Shown here: one piece after another, positions 49,961 through 64,000 of the stretch
How the letters are laid out: each line of letters opens with the position of its first letter
How positions within the stretch are numbered: position 1 is the first letter of the stretch
Assembly (NCBI RefSeq): GCF_020882245.1
Contig: NC_083598.1
Location: 42,135,858-42,199,857, forward strand
From: Rhopalosiphum padi
Taxonomy: Eukaryota; Arthropoda; Insecta; Hemiptera; Aphididae
Length of the DNA: 64,000 nucleotides
Reading direction: 5' to 3'
The notes under the pieces: generated by a model
Database searches by the model: none
The model's input: the letters and a program-made list of their open reading frames with translations, nothing else
Told to the model about the DNA's origin: nothing
Program-made: the position numbers and the translations under genes

Positions 49961-52900
49961 ATATATAAATTATTATTAATTATTATTATTGTTATATACT
50001 ATACAGTCAATTAAAACCCATTACTTGCCCACTTTTTAAATGACAATACGGTTGTGTGGTTACAGGGTTTATTATTATTTTTTAATTGAACAGGCTTGTA
50101 ATATATATAATTAGGCTTAGGCATGACAATAAACAAAGTTATGTTAATAGATTTATAGAAGATTGGATAGACTATGATAATTTAAAAAATATAATACCAA
50201 ACTAATGTATTATCATCAAATAGCCCAAATATTTAAAAACGTTTATCGATTTCATCTATAAGAACATTTTATACTTGTAAAAATCTTCGGAGTACCTATA
50301 ATGACAAAGGAGTACGACTTGACTAAGTATTGTATAAAATATATGTTTAGATTATTTTAGACTATATTTTAAAGGAAAGAATGATTTTAATTTTCAATGC
50401 CTTGTAAGTTGTTCATTATTCATCATAATATTAAATAGTATATTAGTATATTACTCGCTAAATTACATTCAATTAATAATTATGAATGTAAATCGCATAA
50501 TGCACCAATTAAAATGTTGAATAGGCAGTCAATAATCGTTAGCGGGGAAAAGTAAAATGATGTTATCTTTTCTTTGTGTGTGTGATATTTATTGGAACCA
50601 AATAAAAACTCCATAATAACATTTTTCTATAAAGTATAGCCGGTATAGGTGAATAATTTATCCTTATATTAATCTATGCAGCATGAATATTTCTTGTTTC
50701 TTGTTTGGTTTCTGCTAGCATATAAGTATGAAAAAATTACTAGTTACTACAGAAAATCCTGTATCTACTAGGTATTCTTTCTACTTTCTAGTACCATAAA
50801 GATATTGATAAATTATTTAAGAAAGTGTGGTTTTAACAGAATTCGATCATATCTAATCATTTTTTCAGTGAACTTAATATACAATATACACAGTGCTTAA
50901 ATTGGAAAAAATGAAATAGAGAAGCTCAGTCCAACGATTTTAAAACTGCGTTCTAAGTGCACAATTACTTAACACAGACCCGTGGCCCATGGGGGGATTT
51001 TCCACCCCTTTACCAACCATACTTATATTTTAAATATCACTTTTCACCTACACAGATATTTAAATTCCAAATACAATATATTTTGATAGTAATACCCACA
51101 TTATAAATGTTAAGTAGAAAATAAATAAATGATAATAATCAACATCATACATAATTTATTTATTCAATATAATACTAAATAGATAACAAAATTAATAATT
51201 ATTGTTTTTGATATTAAAAATCGTAAAATTCGTTTTATAATTGATGAAAATTGAAATCCACATTTTAATAATATTTTTTTTGAACATAATAGTTTGTGCC
51301 GTTCCGCCGTTCCAAAGAAAAATATAGTTGGGATACGCAAAAAAAAAATAGTAGCGGAGCTCCGTCCCTCTGCGCACTTCCCCAATTCGTGCACTGAGTA
51401 TATAATACATATACCTACCTATATTTAAATACAATATTAAAGTATATGTAGTAATATAGTATTATAAAGTATACTCAAATTGTTTTGCTCTTATCATAAG
51501 TTCACTGTAATTGTACCTAAACTGCAGTTGCATAATTTAACACACTTATCTTATTTGCTAGCCGTTAGGTAATAATTAATAATAGCAATAGTATAGTAAA
51601 TCTGAAATACCTACTATATTTATAATATAATTATTTAAATGTTTAATTATTACATAGGTACTATAAACATCATCACTAAAAACATATTTCGTCGTCATTA
51701 CTCATTATACGCATATTAGTTTATTACTTATATTTATTAGATCTACAGATGAGATGGTATTTTATTTTATTTTTGTTAATTAAAAAGTATACAATTATTA
51801 ATAGTGATAACAATTCTAAAAATAGGTACTTTTAAAGTTAAAAATAATATTAAATAGTCTCTTTTATAGCTAGTTGACAGGTTGTGTATTATTACACGTC
51901 TGACGTCTGACTATCCCAATATTTTATAACAGACGTAATAGGTATTCATAATTATTGTATATTCATAATGTACACGAGTATTCTCAGTGGGGCCCAGTAT
52001 TTCATTATATGAAATTAAAATTAAATAAATAAATAAATAAATATAGATACAAGTTATACATTTCTAACTACCTATTCAGTATTCAACAATTTTTTATTGA
52101 TAAAGCATACTTATTACATATAAATTTATTAACATTATTGATATATATCGACAGGCACAGAAAATAATTTTTAAATTGTAATTTATAACTTATATTATTT
52201 GATTCGTCAAAGCATTGTGGTTACCTAGCTATACTCTAAATTAATTCAGTATTAATATACTATTACTATATTTTTTTCTAGATTATTCACGAGAAGATAC
52301 AATTAAAAATGTAAATAATCATCATTTATAGAAAATATTTTTAACATTTTAGATTTTCAATACTTTGAAAAAATTCAAATGAGTGTTATAGTTATTATTT
52401 ATTATATACAGTGACCAATAAGTAATGACTAATGAGTAATGACCATATATTAAACTAATATTAGCGTGTATAATTTAAATAAAATATATATAATAATTTC
52501 TATACTATATGAATCGTACCTATGAAAGTATATGCCATATGGCATGTGTTGTTTTCAACAATGTCTATGTATTAATAATATAGTTTTTCTATTTTCTATG
52601 ATATAATAGTTCTCTTTATATTAATTGAAGATATAAAATACAAGACCATGAAAAGTTTTATACGGTCCATAGGTAATTTCCTGTATATATTAATACAGCG
52701 AAGTATTTTTTTTTTATGACTTTCAACACTGATATTTACTAACACTATGTCGTAACTACAATCAAATTGATTAGAAATAACATTATATTTAAAATTTTTA
52801 AAATTAAAAATTAAATAATAACAACTTATAATATAAATTATAATATATACTTTGTACATTAAAGATTACTTATGATCCTTTATATAAATATTGTCCAATT

Positions 52901-55020
52901 CATGATTAATATTTATTTTTATGAGATATTATATTATTGTTTCGACAAATAATAAAGTATATTGTATAATACAATGTATTATGTACACACATGCAATGTA
53001 TTGTTTACACCTGCATTGGTGTTATTTGTTAAGTACACGGACACACGGTAAACACTAAATAGGTCATCGAATATTATTTATTTAATGTAAATATAATAAA
53101 TTCTAAAATATATACTAATTAATAAGCATTGAATATAAGTATTAAGTAATAAATAATATTATTGTGAGTTATAAATTATAATATATAATATTTCTGTAAT
53201 ATTCAAACTTAATAATTTCGCTATTATGTGATGATAACGATAACTGATAAGTGAACCGTGTATTACTACAAATTACTCAACTATAAGAACTCTAAACCGT
53301 ATAAACTTATGTAAAGTTTTTTAAATTGTGTTTTATAAAATAGTTTTTATACGAAAAAAAATATTAAAATATTATACGTATGCCACCAGTTGAATTTTGG
53401 AAAGGTAAAATCCTTCATTTATTACGCATACGTTTATTTTTCTATGTCGTAGTAATATTATTTTATTAATATTCTTAAATAATGGAAATTTTATTAAAAT
53501 ACACATTATGTAATAACTATTTGAATTTATTATGTAGTCATTTCTTATTATTAATTTTAAATTATTGTATAGTCAAATTGGTTAATATTTTCAAGTGATG
53601 ATGTTATATAATATGATGCAACGATATAGTAAATATTATATTTAATATAAAATATAAATACATCTGCAGATTTTAAATATCTGGTAGAATTTAAAATCAC
53701 GAGTTATCCTTATCCTATATAACTCGTAATTCTAGAATCTCAGCGGAGCTAAGAATGAATGTTGATTATACAATACTCTTTTTTTCTATATATATATATT
53801 TGTATCTGTATTCTAAAGATACTTTTTTAATACCTAGAAAAAAAAGCTTCGATTTTAAACTTCAAAGGATATCTCTGGTTGTAAATTATATAGAGCTAGT
53901 TTGTGTTTAGAGATTTCACTGCAATTGTTAGTAAATAGTAGGTACTTAACAAAATAATCAAGAAAAAACAAAAACATTACGAAAAAACGGGAATATCAAC
54001 TCAAAATCAGTTTTTATTAAAATCGATATTGTTGTAATGCAAAAACGAATAATTGTTGAGACTCGATATTTTCGTCAAGTGCTTATATATAATAGCAATA
54101 CCTATATAACATTTTAAAGTCATGATAAAATTTTAAAAATATTTTGGTTTTTCTAAACATTTTTAATTTTTGACTTTTGAGTACTTATTGAGTTGCCTTA
54201 GCTCCCTATATTTTTATTTATAAGCAAAAAGCTTAAAAATTAATACAATGTTCTTCACACAGTAATAAATTAAAAACATCGACAATAAATGAATTCATCC
54301 ACATCCAGAATTTTTTGCCTAATATATTATTCAAATTAAATGTTGATATTTTATTATATTTTAGTTTACTCTATGATGTGTTTAAAAAAAACCTTCCCAA
54401 ATTTAATTTTAAATTTATTTTCCCTATAATACGTGTGTATAATATAAAATATCACAAGTTTTTACTTTTTACCGCGCATTTATATTATTCATATTGCATA
54501 TTAATTAGATGTATATTTGTAAAATATATTTAACTATTCATATAGGCCATAAACGGATTATATAGAAGTGGTTTGATGACCCAATAACTCATAGAGAACA
54601 GAGAAGTTCGATGATAATGATTTAATATGAATTAGAATTAAGGAAGTGTTACTCTGCAGTTATGTGAAAATGTGAAGTGCCGATTTAAAAGTTACCTAAC
54701 TACCTATAAATATTGCATGACTAAATTAATATTATGATTCATACATTAAATAGGCGCTTCCGAGGTTTTGTATTATACCTATATACCTTGATCTTTTCGA
54801 ATATTATTGTTAATGGGTAATTGTTATACATGTATATGTATATTTTATTATATTATAGTACTCCGATTAAATATAATATTTATAATTTATTATTAAATAA
54901 TAATAATATGTTTACGTCAGGGTTAAATATTAAAGTAAATAATTAATCAATAATCAGTGCTTATAGATATAGACGATATAGTGTATGGTGTTATCAATCA
55001 ATGGATATAATAGATTAATA
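49961..55020. other. Intergenic AT-rich DNA
   Basis: No gene recognised. A G/C-rich scrap at about 50979-51010 and another at about 51290-51396, with an inverted ggagctcc, look like parts of decayed DNA transposons, but termini and duplications could not be matched. Confidence 0.45.
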
Positions 55021-55027
55021 GATCTAC

Positions 55028-55065
55028 CCATAGACATATAATAGATATATATTATATGTCTATGG
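55028..55065. repeat. Perfect 16-base hairpin with 6-base loop
   Basis: ccatagacatataata (55028-55043) and tattatatgtctatgg (55050-55065) are exact reverse complements separated by gatata. The symmetry extends imperfectly outward, with gatcta on both sides. It could be a small foldback element or a transcribed hairpin. Confidence 0.75.
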
Positions 55066-55837
55066 ATCTATCTATGTTTATTTATTTTTTTTTATTTTCC
55101 TAACGTGGAGAAATACTGAGCCTCACCAAGGAAAATTAAATGTCCGATGGTTCACGGAAATTGCGATTATATATTTATATTTACTTAAAACTACACCTAC
55201 AATATAAATGATGCGTCGATGCTTCGTGCTTAAATACTATTAATAATTATAACAATATTAACAAAATTAATATTTATTAAAATATTATTTTTATATATCC
55301 TTATGGGTACATAAACTATAGGTAGGTACATCTAATATCAACTTTAAATTATTATAAGAATAATTTAATTTTGAGTAGGTACAATAGTAATAATTTATGA
55401 TGATGAGAGGCGAAAAGAGAGAACGCTACACGAGTATTATTTGTTGTCAGCTCAACTTTACTTATTGTCTTTCAAGCATCTATTATTATTATACATTTAC
55501 TATTTACGTTCAGTAATATTCACGTTTAGATTCGTAATTATTAATTGTTTGGGTGAATTTATTAACCTATTACTAAATTTTACAGTAACTTTGTTATTTG
55601 TTACATTGTTAAAGTAACAATATGTCATAACTATGGCTTTAAAATTAAAATTCCTATCGAATAAACCATACAGCGAACATATTATAGATAATTGTGTTAC
55701 AAATAGGTACATTTTATATTATTTTATTAATATGAACGTGAACTGCTGAGCGTAAATTTGCTGTTACATACATGCAAGTTGCAAGATGAAAAGAACAAAT
55801 GTGGGTGTGGTGCTCTCAAAGAGGCGTTAAATTTTAA
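55066..55837. other. Intergenic AT-rich DNA
   Basis: No coding segment recognised. A 70-codon minus-strand open frame at 55500-55712 has no family features. Confidence 0.45.
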
Positions 55838-56022
55838 CAGTGGCGGCGCCAGGATTTTTTTCTAGGTAGGGCCTATGGGAAGCCAATAATTATAAGGTAG
55901 GGCCACAAAAAATTAAAAATGAGTATATTATTATGTATAAGCCTTAAGGTTAGGCCAGTGGTAGGGCCATGGCCCTACCTTGCCCGCCCCTGGCAGCTGG
56001 TGCCACCGCGCGCTCACCACTG
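55838..56022. mobile_element. Non-autonomous hAT-like element (MITE), 185 bp, with perfect target duplication
   Basis: Starts cagtggcggcgccagga, the CAGTGGCGG-type hAT terminus, and ends ccactg. The 8-base flanks aattttaa at 55830-55837 and 56023-56030 are identical, a textbook hAT target-site duplication. The interior is rich in aggtagggcc/ggccctacct inverted repeats and has no open frame of note. Intact flanks suggest a younger insertion than the 13.3 and 20.0 kb elements. Confidence 0.85.
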
Positions 56023-56030
56023 AATTTTAA

Positions 56031-56860
56031 GTACATAATACGTATAAAAAATTGTTGTGAGTTGAAAATATTTAAAATAAAGAAAATATGAACAGTTATT
56101 AGTTATTATTGATTCAACAAATTAAGTGCTGATCGAGGGCATATATATTGCAGTAATATCAAAATACGTAGATATTCTGTGTCAAAAAGTTTTCTCTAAA
56201 AACACGTTTTTTAAACACATTTTAATGCTACAGAAATATAAGACTTCTTCGGTACCTATTTTTTAACGATGTTATTATTGCAGAATAAAATATTTTTTTT
56301 GTTTATGTCAATTGGCAATATTACAATAATTTAATGATGAATAATTCATAAAGATGCTCTATAAATTAAAATTATTATATATGTATAGATAGATACAGCC
56401 ATATAGGTAGCATATTATTAAATCTTTATAATAAATAATTCATGAGCATATATAATTTGACAAAAAATATCATCACGCAGTAATTCATTACATAATTAAT
56501 ATATGTTATCGAAATCTCATAATATAGATAATCGTCATTCGTCGGCCGAAACTCATCAAAAACTTAATAATAAATTGATAAAAGTATAAGCAACCGTCTA
56601 GATTCTCGATTAGGTCGGGACAGGTATATAGATCTCGATTTTTTTACTTACAAATTAAAATTATTATTATTGTACTTGGCAGTTGGCGTATTTCTGTAAT
56701 GGTTACAAATGTTACAATGATTCACCGGCTCTTCGTTATTTTTTTTTACGTCAGACACGAAAATGGATTCGTTAAAAATCGTGTGACTAACATACGAAAA
56801 ATTCGCAATCATATTATTATTATTATTATGATTATTTGGCTGCATATTCTAAGCTCGGTT
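56031..56860. other. Intergenic AT-rich DNA
   Basis: No gene recognised. The DNA becomes less AT-rich towards the EHD gene. Confidence 0.4.
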
Positions 56861-57348
56861 CGCGTCACTGCGAAAAACCTGTTCGGTGGTTTGGTACACT
56901 TGCTTGATAAGACGCGTAGCGATCGCAGCCTGTTGATAAGCAAACGTCCAACTCAGCCGCGGCGCTGCGGCAGTGTTGTTATGCCTTATGCACCAGCCAC
57001 TATAATGCACTATGCAGTGTAAACCGTGAAGTCAGTGTGGGCCGTTCGGGCACTTGTTAGTCGTTATAGTTGTTACGATTTCTTTTTTTTTTTTTTTTAT
57101 CGCCGCCGCAGTATTATCTGCCACCGTTCCTATACAAACACAACCCAATCTGGCAGGTTCATTAATCATTTGACATTTAGTATTCAGTATTTCAGTGTTC
57201 ACTATTCGTCCCGTTTGTTATCATGTCCGTGGTGCGCGGGTAACACAGTAACGGTGTATGATATTATCGTGAGTCGGTGTCGGTGCTTACATACACGTAC
57301 GAGTGCGCGTCTTGAATACCCATTTTCGTTTATGCAAATCGCCTGATC
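56861..57348 (+). promoter_or_regulatory. Promoter/5' UTR region of the EHD gene
   Basis: GC and CpG content rise over the 490 bases before the EHD start codon, as expected for a housekeeping promoter and leader. A T tract lies at about 57083-57098. Open frames here are upstream of and out of register with the EHD protein. The exact transcription start cannot be read. Confidence 0.45.
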
Positions 57349-58148
57349 ATGCTGGGCTGGCTGAGGAAAGATGATAACAAAAAGATCGAGACGTACGAGT
57401 CCGTCCTGGACGGACTTCGGGAGAAATATAAGTCCAAACTATTGCCCCTGGAACTGGCGTATCAGTTTCACGATTTCCACTCGCCGCAGCTGGACGACCC
57501 CGACTTCGATGCCAAGCCAATGATACTGCTGGTCGGCCAGTACTCTACGGGAAAGACTACTTTCATAAAACACCTTTTAGAATCCGATTTTCCGGGCATC
57601 CGTATTGGGCCCGAACCCACCACCGACCGATTCATAGCTGTCATGTACGATGACAATGAATCGATTATTCCAGGCAACGCGTTGGTAGTAGACCCAAAAC
57701 GACAATTCAGACCTCTGTCGAAATTCGGCAATGCATTCCTCAATCGGTTTCAGTGTTCTTTAGTAAATTCACCCGTTCTAAAGGGTATCTCAATAGTTGA
57801 TACACCTGGTATTTTATCGGGGGAAAAACAGAGAGTAGACAGAGGTTATGACTTCACCGGTGTATTAGAATGGTTTGCTGAGCATGTGGATAGAATTATT
57901 TTGCTGTTTGATGCTCACAAGTTGGACATATCAGATGAATTCCGTAGATCAATAGAAGCACTTAGAGGCCACGATGATAAAATTAGAATTATTTTAAATA
58001 AAGCTGATATGATTGATCACCAACAACTGATGCGTGTTTACGGAGCACTGATGTGGTCCTTAGGAAAAGTTCTACAAACTCCCGAAGTAGCCAGAGTTTA
58101 TATTGGATCATTTTGGGACAAACCATTACGATATGACGGAAACAGAAG
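57349..58148 (+). CDS. Past1: EHD-family dynamin-like ATPase (Past1/EHD1 type), first coding exon (partial gene)
   Basis: EHD proteins bind and remodel endosomal membranes as ATP-driven oligomers and act in endocytic recycling; flies have one, Past1. The exon encodes 266 residues plus two bases. It covers the N-terminal helical region (KLLPLELAYQFHDFHSP, about 30-46) and the G domain: P-loop GQYSTGKTT (63-71), EPTTD (89-93), DTPG (151-154) and NKAD (217-220), each about two residues earlier than in human EHD1. Nearly every conserved block is intact (RIGPEPTTD, NALVVDP, GILSGEKQR, LLFDAHKLDISDEF, QLMRVYGALMWSLGK, YIGSFW). The donor AG/GTAATA at 58149 splits codon 267 in phase 2. The helical middle and the C-terminal EH domain, which binds Asn-Pro-Phe peptides, are not in the window. 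Confidence 0.95.
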
Positions 58149-61100
58149 GTAATAATTATTGATTTAAACCATTATCTATTAGTCATATTATGCTTGTATC
58201 TACATATATTATGATATCATTAAATTGATAACTTAATGAATTATTTTAATTGAAATGAATATGTGAAAAGTTCAATATAAATGTATTTAAGTTGCCTTTG
58301 GTTATATTTCTATATTGTAAGTACCTATAAGATCGCTTAGCTAATAATTAGATTTATTTGAAGTTGATCATATTGTTTACAAAATAAATACCCTTTTTAA
58401 ATTAAATTCTTCAGTCAGAACAATTAGAGTGCTCTTGTGGGTTTAGTGTTACTTATGCTAATTAGACCAATAAAACTGAATACAACTAGATCTGGAATTA
58501 AGTTTAAGACAATTGACTAACCAATTATATTTACATTATGACAATTGGCTATAAATTGTTCCAGTTTCTAATGATTGGAGATTCATTTTATATTTGTACA
58601 CACATATATATATATATATACCTTGATATTGTTATTTTCTTTATTCCTAAGTAGATAAACAAGGTTAGTGGGTCAATACTTTCAAGACCATACTACTCAC
58701 CATAACAAATGTTTTGACAATGTACAATTGTACAAACAATATTATGAATATAATAATTTATTTAATTGAATTGTACTTGTAACAAACCAATTGAAATTCC
58801 ACTAGTAAATTTTAAAAATGCAATAAATTTTGTGAAAAATGTGACTTATTTTTAATTTACTATTAATAATGTTAGTGTATATTGATCAACAATTTTGTAT
58901 TTGATAATTCAAATAAAAAAAATATCATATTTTATAAATTAAATTGATTTACATTAGGTACAATTGGCATATAGCTATCCAAATAAATTGAAGGTTTTGT
59001 CAGTTTCTATAATATCTGTTATTATTTAAATATTTATTATTATTATATTTTTATAATTATATAGGTACTAAGCTAATTGTAAGATTTGAATTTTATTATA
59101 ATTGTGATATTCAAATATTTGTAGGTATGATCTTTTTATTCAATTAAATGGGATTCAACTCGTTTTATTAAAAAAAAAAAAATTAGTGTAAATTGTTAGT
59201 TGTTTTTATTAGATACGAAGATGTATTATGATTTATTGAATTGCACAGTATTTTTTTTTTAATAATTTCGTCTTATATAAATTAAAGTTCAATATTATTA
59301 TTTATAGGAACAAATTAATATCAAGTTGATAAACATGTCACATTAATTAAAGTGTAGTCAAGTACGTAGATATTATCGCGGGTACAAATAAATAATCTAT
59401 AAGACAAAAATATTCACATTCTTTCACATTTGAATTTTTATTTTCATATTATATTTACAAAAAAAAATAATACTTTAACACAGTTAATATTTTCAAGTGT
59501 ATAGCGAGAGGATAAATAGATAAATTGCTGTCACGCCCATACAAGTTATTTTAAAAGCATAATTTAAGCACAATGCCCGTCAGTTTGTAATTTTCGTAAT
59601 TATTTGTTGCATTTGAATACTTTTAATTTCAGGGTTAGAAACATTCATTGAAACACTTTCAAATGAAAATAATAATGATATAGTATTTATTATATTAAAT
59701 ATATGTACTTATAATAATATAATGTTTGAACAGTAGCAAGGCGTGTGTTTATATTCCAACATCACAAGCAGAAGCTTGAGTTTAAACACACACATTATTA
59801 AATACCGACGAAACAGACCATAAAAATTATTTTATGACGACGATATCATATTTTATCTAATATGTACATCGGCTTGTAAAATGAATAATGTGATCAGGGA
59901 TACGATGTGCAAATATTAGTGAACCTGTTAGTTAATAAATATTTAACGTCTTAATTCGTATGAAATATGACTAACCTATCTATATTTAAAAACGTTAAAA
60001 AAGAAATCGATTCCTGTAGTGGATACTATATGCGAGTTTTCTAACAGGCGCAATTTCTTTTCCTTATAACATTATGTAGAACTACTATAGTTACAAGTAG
60101 TTACAACTAAGGTCAGTGACTAGAACTGCAATTCATAAAATATCTATAGGCCTTATTCTTACGTCCGTTGTCACGTTGAAACATTTATATTTAATGTATA
60201 ATATGTTTCCTATCTATTTAGATCTCAGTTTGACGTCACATTGTTTTGATTATGTGTTCAAATTTTAAAACTAAGTATACAATTAATTATTTTTTACAAA
60301 ATTAAATTATATTAAAGTAAAATTGAAAATTTAACGAAATACTGCAGTTAGCAGAGACTTAGAAAATATTATGCTAATAATAGTTTTTATGTAATACTTT
60401 CCGTCTATTGTCTAATAATATGCCTTTAAATTTATCTTTATAAAAATTAATGTGCCAATATTATTTTATCATTTTTATCAAGTGATCTTTTCAAATCATA
60501 ATAATAATGATTATTGTACACATAAATTATGAAATATAATAAATTAGTTGGGAATATTAAATAGACTATAATTATGTAATTCGGAAAATTCGTCATTAAA
60601 TTGATGTATTTTTTTTTGTATAAGATACAATTATTTCAATCCTTGTTGCTAGTTATTAGGATTATATTTTTTACATTTAACTTATTATAACAATTATCTG
60701 TTTAAACAGAGTCAAGCCCTATTTTTTTTATCCTTATCTAATAAAAATATTTGTTTTAACTATTAATTTGCCATATTATACTACATTTTTTGGTTAGTTT
60801 ATACATTTCTTATCTGTATATACTTGTAATTCTTTTAACAGTAATTATTATATATAATTTCAAACATTAAATTGTATTAACTTTTATTGACATTTTTCTT
60901 ACATGATTTGAATTCAAAACAAAACAATATTTTTTAAATAAATTTATATTTTTACTTTTTCTAATAACAACACCATACATTTAATACTCTGAAAAAAATA
61001 ATATTTTTCTAAGAATTTTTAAAACTAGTATAAGTATTTAAAGTTTAAATGCGTAAAAACATTGATTAGTAGTGTACAAATATTTTATGGGTTTTTGGAT

Positions 61101-64000
61101 AACTTAGCACTACTTTATTCCGTTTATCTAAACTTAAGATATATATACCTACTCATATAAATTAAATGTTCTATATAATTGACTACTTGTTCGAAAATTT
61201 ATATTTATAATGCATACCTAGGTATAAATTATTTTATTATATTATATAATACAATTTAAAAGAAATGCGTATGCGGTAGCCTGTAAACTATCAAATTATG
61301 TTGATATAATAATAATATGATTGTGTATACATAAATTAGTAAAATAACAATTAAACATTTTCAAATGACGATATGAGATTCAAATGAGATTCAAATGACG
61401 GACTAATAATTATTAAACACAATTCGTAATGTCGCTTATAATATTCGAGGGAAAAAAACCACGACGAACATTATTATCAGGCATCAGCCGTTGTAATTTA
61501 TATTGATTCAACTGTGTTAATCTATTATACAATAATAATATTTATATAATAGACATTGATGGATATACTCAGTCATGAAAGAGTGACAAATGGTTTATTT
61601 TTTATTATTTTTTTTTTATTCATCGAATTGAACCCGATAATATATTACAAACGTGTATACGTGTAAGCCAACGCAATTATTATTAGTATTACCAACGTAT
61701 AGGGTATATATAGCTTATTAGCCATATTAAAGTATCCACTATAATAATAATACTTTAAAGTTAAGGAAGAAAATTATATACTAAACAATAGCAACAAGCT
61801 AGCTGAATTTGGCTATATTATAAGAACATTATCTTGTTAACATTTATAAAAATTTTAAATAATATTTTTTTAGATAATTCAATGTTTTATTATTTAGTTT
61901 TATAATTGATTTATTTAACAAGTTGGTTTTATATGATTTTATTGATTCCATAACTGCTTGTTTAAAAATCAAATTCGACAATATAGTAGATAGATTAATA
62001 ATTCGTTTCATAAATTGTTACTTATTATCATATTATATATACTCATATAATAAAAAATCATCCAAGATGACATTAAATAAGTCTACCAGGGAATATTCTT
62101 ATTTTAATAAATAAACTATGATAAAAATAAAACGTTAAAATGTGAATTTAAAATCCCAATACTATGACTTACTTGCCGTCATTGAACAAACTCGATACCG
62201 GATCTTTGATCTTAAATTTTAATTCTATTTTATGTTGTATATTTTACTTTATATATATTATATGTGTAAGTGAAATACGGTGTAAATTAAATGGTGGCCT
62301 TTGAAAACAGTGTAATGAAAATTTGATAGAAAGCTTTTATTACACGAGTGTTAAATGTAGGTACCTAAATATAGCTAGAATGCTACATATTATATTAATA
62401 TATTATTATTTTTGTTACTCCCGCCTAAGGTGTTATATTTTTCAAACTAGGTATATTGTATACGAGGAAAAAATAATTTATGATTGTAGCTCACATGTCT
62501 TGTGACTTGTTCTTAACGTTTTATGAAATACTTTTAATTAATTAATACATAATATAAAATCCATAGTGTAACTGATAAATGTGTGTAAAGTAAGATTATT
62601 TATTATAACCTACAGACATCCCTATTTTTGTTCGGAAATTATTTTATTAGTTTTCTAGGAGTATTCGTTTATGTTTGTAGTTTGTGTATTATTATTTTAT
62701 AGTTTATTACTATACTAATACATTATGTATAACATAATAATACAAATTATTATTACTATTATTATTTCAAGTTCAATATAATGATTTTGGCTTATATTTC
62801 TAATAGATTTGAAAAACTGCAGATGCAGACTGTATCCATTTAACATTTTTAGTCAATAATAATATGAGTACCAAGAAGAGGTAATACTTCTATTATAATG
62901 TATATTCTAAGAAATATTAGTATTTTTCATCGTATTTATAAAAGATCATCGAAATTATAAATAATTGTAACGTAATTCATACGTTATTTATTATGCAAAT
63001 TATTTTTAAACCACATTAATTATATTTTTTTACAACCGTATTAAATACACCCATAATAATAGTTTACAATTAGGAATTATAATTTTATTTACTTATAGTA
63101 ATAGTTGCTTTATTTGAAATTAATTATATTTTATTTGCTCGTGTAATTTTTACAACTCTGCCCTTTTGTCACAATTATTGATGCTTAATTGTAATATTGT
63201 GTTGTTATTTAGTTAAACTATACTTTACTGTGAAATGAACAATAAAAACGAAAAATGAACCATGAAAACTTTTCCTCGTAACATATAATGCATATTTGTA
63301 GATATTATTTTCACCTGCTAAATCTCTGCTGTTACAGAAGATTCGAGATTGATGCATTTGATTTACTACATTTATTATGAGTTAATTTTTATATTTTTTA
63401 AGTGTTTTATCGACAGATTTATTACAAAATTATGTGCTATAAAAAATGTGCTATAAATATTTCAAATTATTTTTTTTATAAACGTTGAAATATATAATCA
63501 CTGAATTCAGATCCAAAAAAAAAAAATATTGTTGTACATAATATACCATCGAAATGAAATATAAAATAATCTGTCCCGATTGCTAACCATAAAATGTTAT
63601 CACTTATCACATTTCTTAGGAGAATCAAACTCAAGTCTATAGAGACATTAATTTAATACTTACAAATAATTTATATTTTTTTCAGTTGTATAAAGCACAA
63701 TTTATTCAAAACCTTATTTATTATTAAATTTTCCTTTTATATATTTATCTAAAATAGCATAAGAAACTTTTATCAAAGCTTAATATTAATACAATAAATA
63801 AAATATTTTTTTTAAAACATCTACATTTACTGAAAATTAGTGCAGCTATGAATTATTATTTATATTTTTATAAAGTCAAAAACAATCATAGTTTGTTCAC
63901 TTTTTTTTTCTATGTTCCCCGAACAATTTAAATCGCAGACGTATCCGTCGACTTGTGAAAAACAATGTAATAATGAAAGTAGGGCATAAATTACTCAATG
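58149..64000 (+). other. Intron 1 of the EHD gene (partial), AT-rich
   Basis: No segment matching the next EHD block (Lys-Leu-Phe-Glu...Asp-Leu-Phe...) was found on the plus strand, so the intron is inferred to exceed 5.8 kb. It contains a (TA)n run at about 58603-58620 and homopolymer tracts. Two 60-codon plus-strand open frames (61923 and 62323) look like chance. Confidence 0.6.

Noticed and set aside
50979..51396. Candidate transposon bounded by cagacccgtggcccatgg and a right end reading cagtgcacgaattgggg in reverse complement
   Set aside because: The two ends are not inverted repeats of each other and the flanks show no target duplication.
63338..63380. Possible short alternative terminal exon of the EHD gene
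   Set aside because: A fair acceptor and an in-phase frame reading RRFEIDAFDLLHLL then a stop vaguely echo the next EHD block, but the match is too weak and the stop comes at once. Probably coincidence.

Overview
The window looks like nuclear DNA of an insect, most likely an aphid or a close hemipteran relative. It is very AT-rich, genes are sparse, introns start with GT and end with AG, and short non-autonomous DNA transposons are scattered through the non-coding DNA. The species call is inference: the protein families are animal families and the repeat style is aphid-like, but nothing in the window names the species.

Layout. (1) 1-8.5 kb: the first coding exon of a Phox2-like homeobox gene on the minus strand (7001-7373). 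Its homeodomain exons are not in the window, so they lie beyond base 1. A CpG-rich block at 7.4-8.5 kb sits where its promoter should be. (2) 8.5-34 kb: mostly non-coding. It holds islands of higher GC, microsatellites, short transposon-derived elements, an AT-rich repeat region at 23.5-24.7 kb, and a puzzling cluster of exon-like segments at 17.9-19.9 kb that includes an inverted pair of related coding segments. (3) 34.2-46.0 kb: a nine-exon minus-strand gene that I assembled completely. It encodes 664 residues with a polyproline region, two WH2 actin-binding motifs and an acidic coiled-coil tail, and best fits sals (sarcomere length short). (4) 46.5-48.8 kb: a complete eight-exon minus-strand gene for the structure-specific endonuclease MUS81 (422 residues), immediately upstream of the WH2 gene and in the same direction. 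(5) 48.8-56.8 kb: AT-rich intergenic DNA with repeats and a clean hAT-like element. (6) 57349-58148: the first coding exon of an EHD-family membrane-remodelling ATPase (Past1/EHD1 type) on the plus strand. Its remaining exons lie beyond base 64000.

The four recognised genes have unrelated roles: neural transcription factor, muscle actin regulator, DNA-repair nuclease and endocytic recycling ATPase. No operon-like logic is expected. In the two complete genes every exon junction preserves the reading frame and every intron starts GT and ends AG, so their exon coordinates are well supported.
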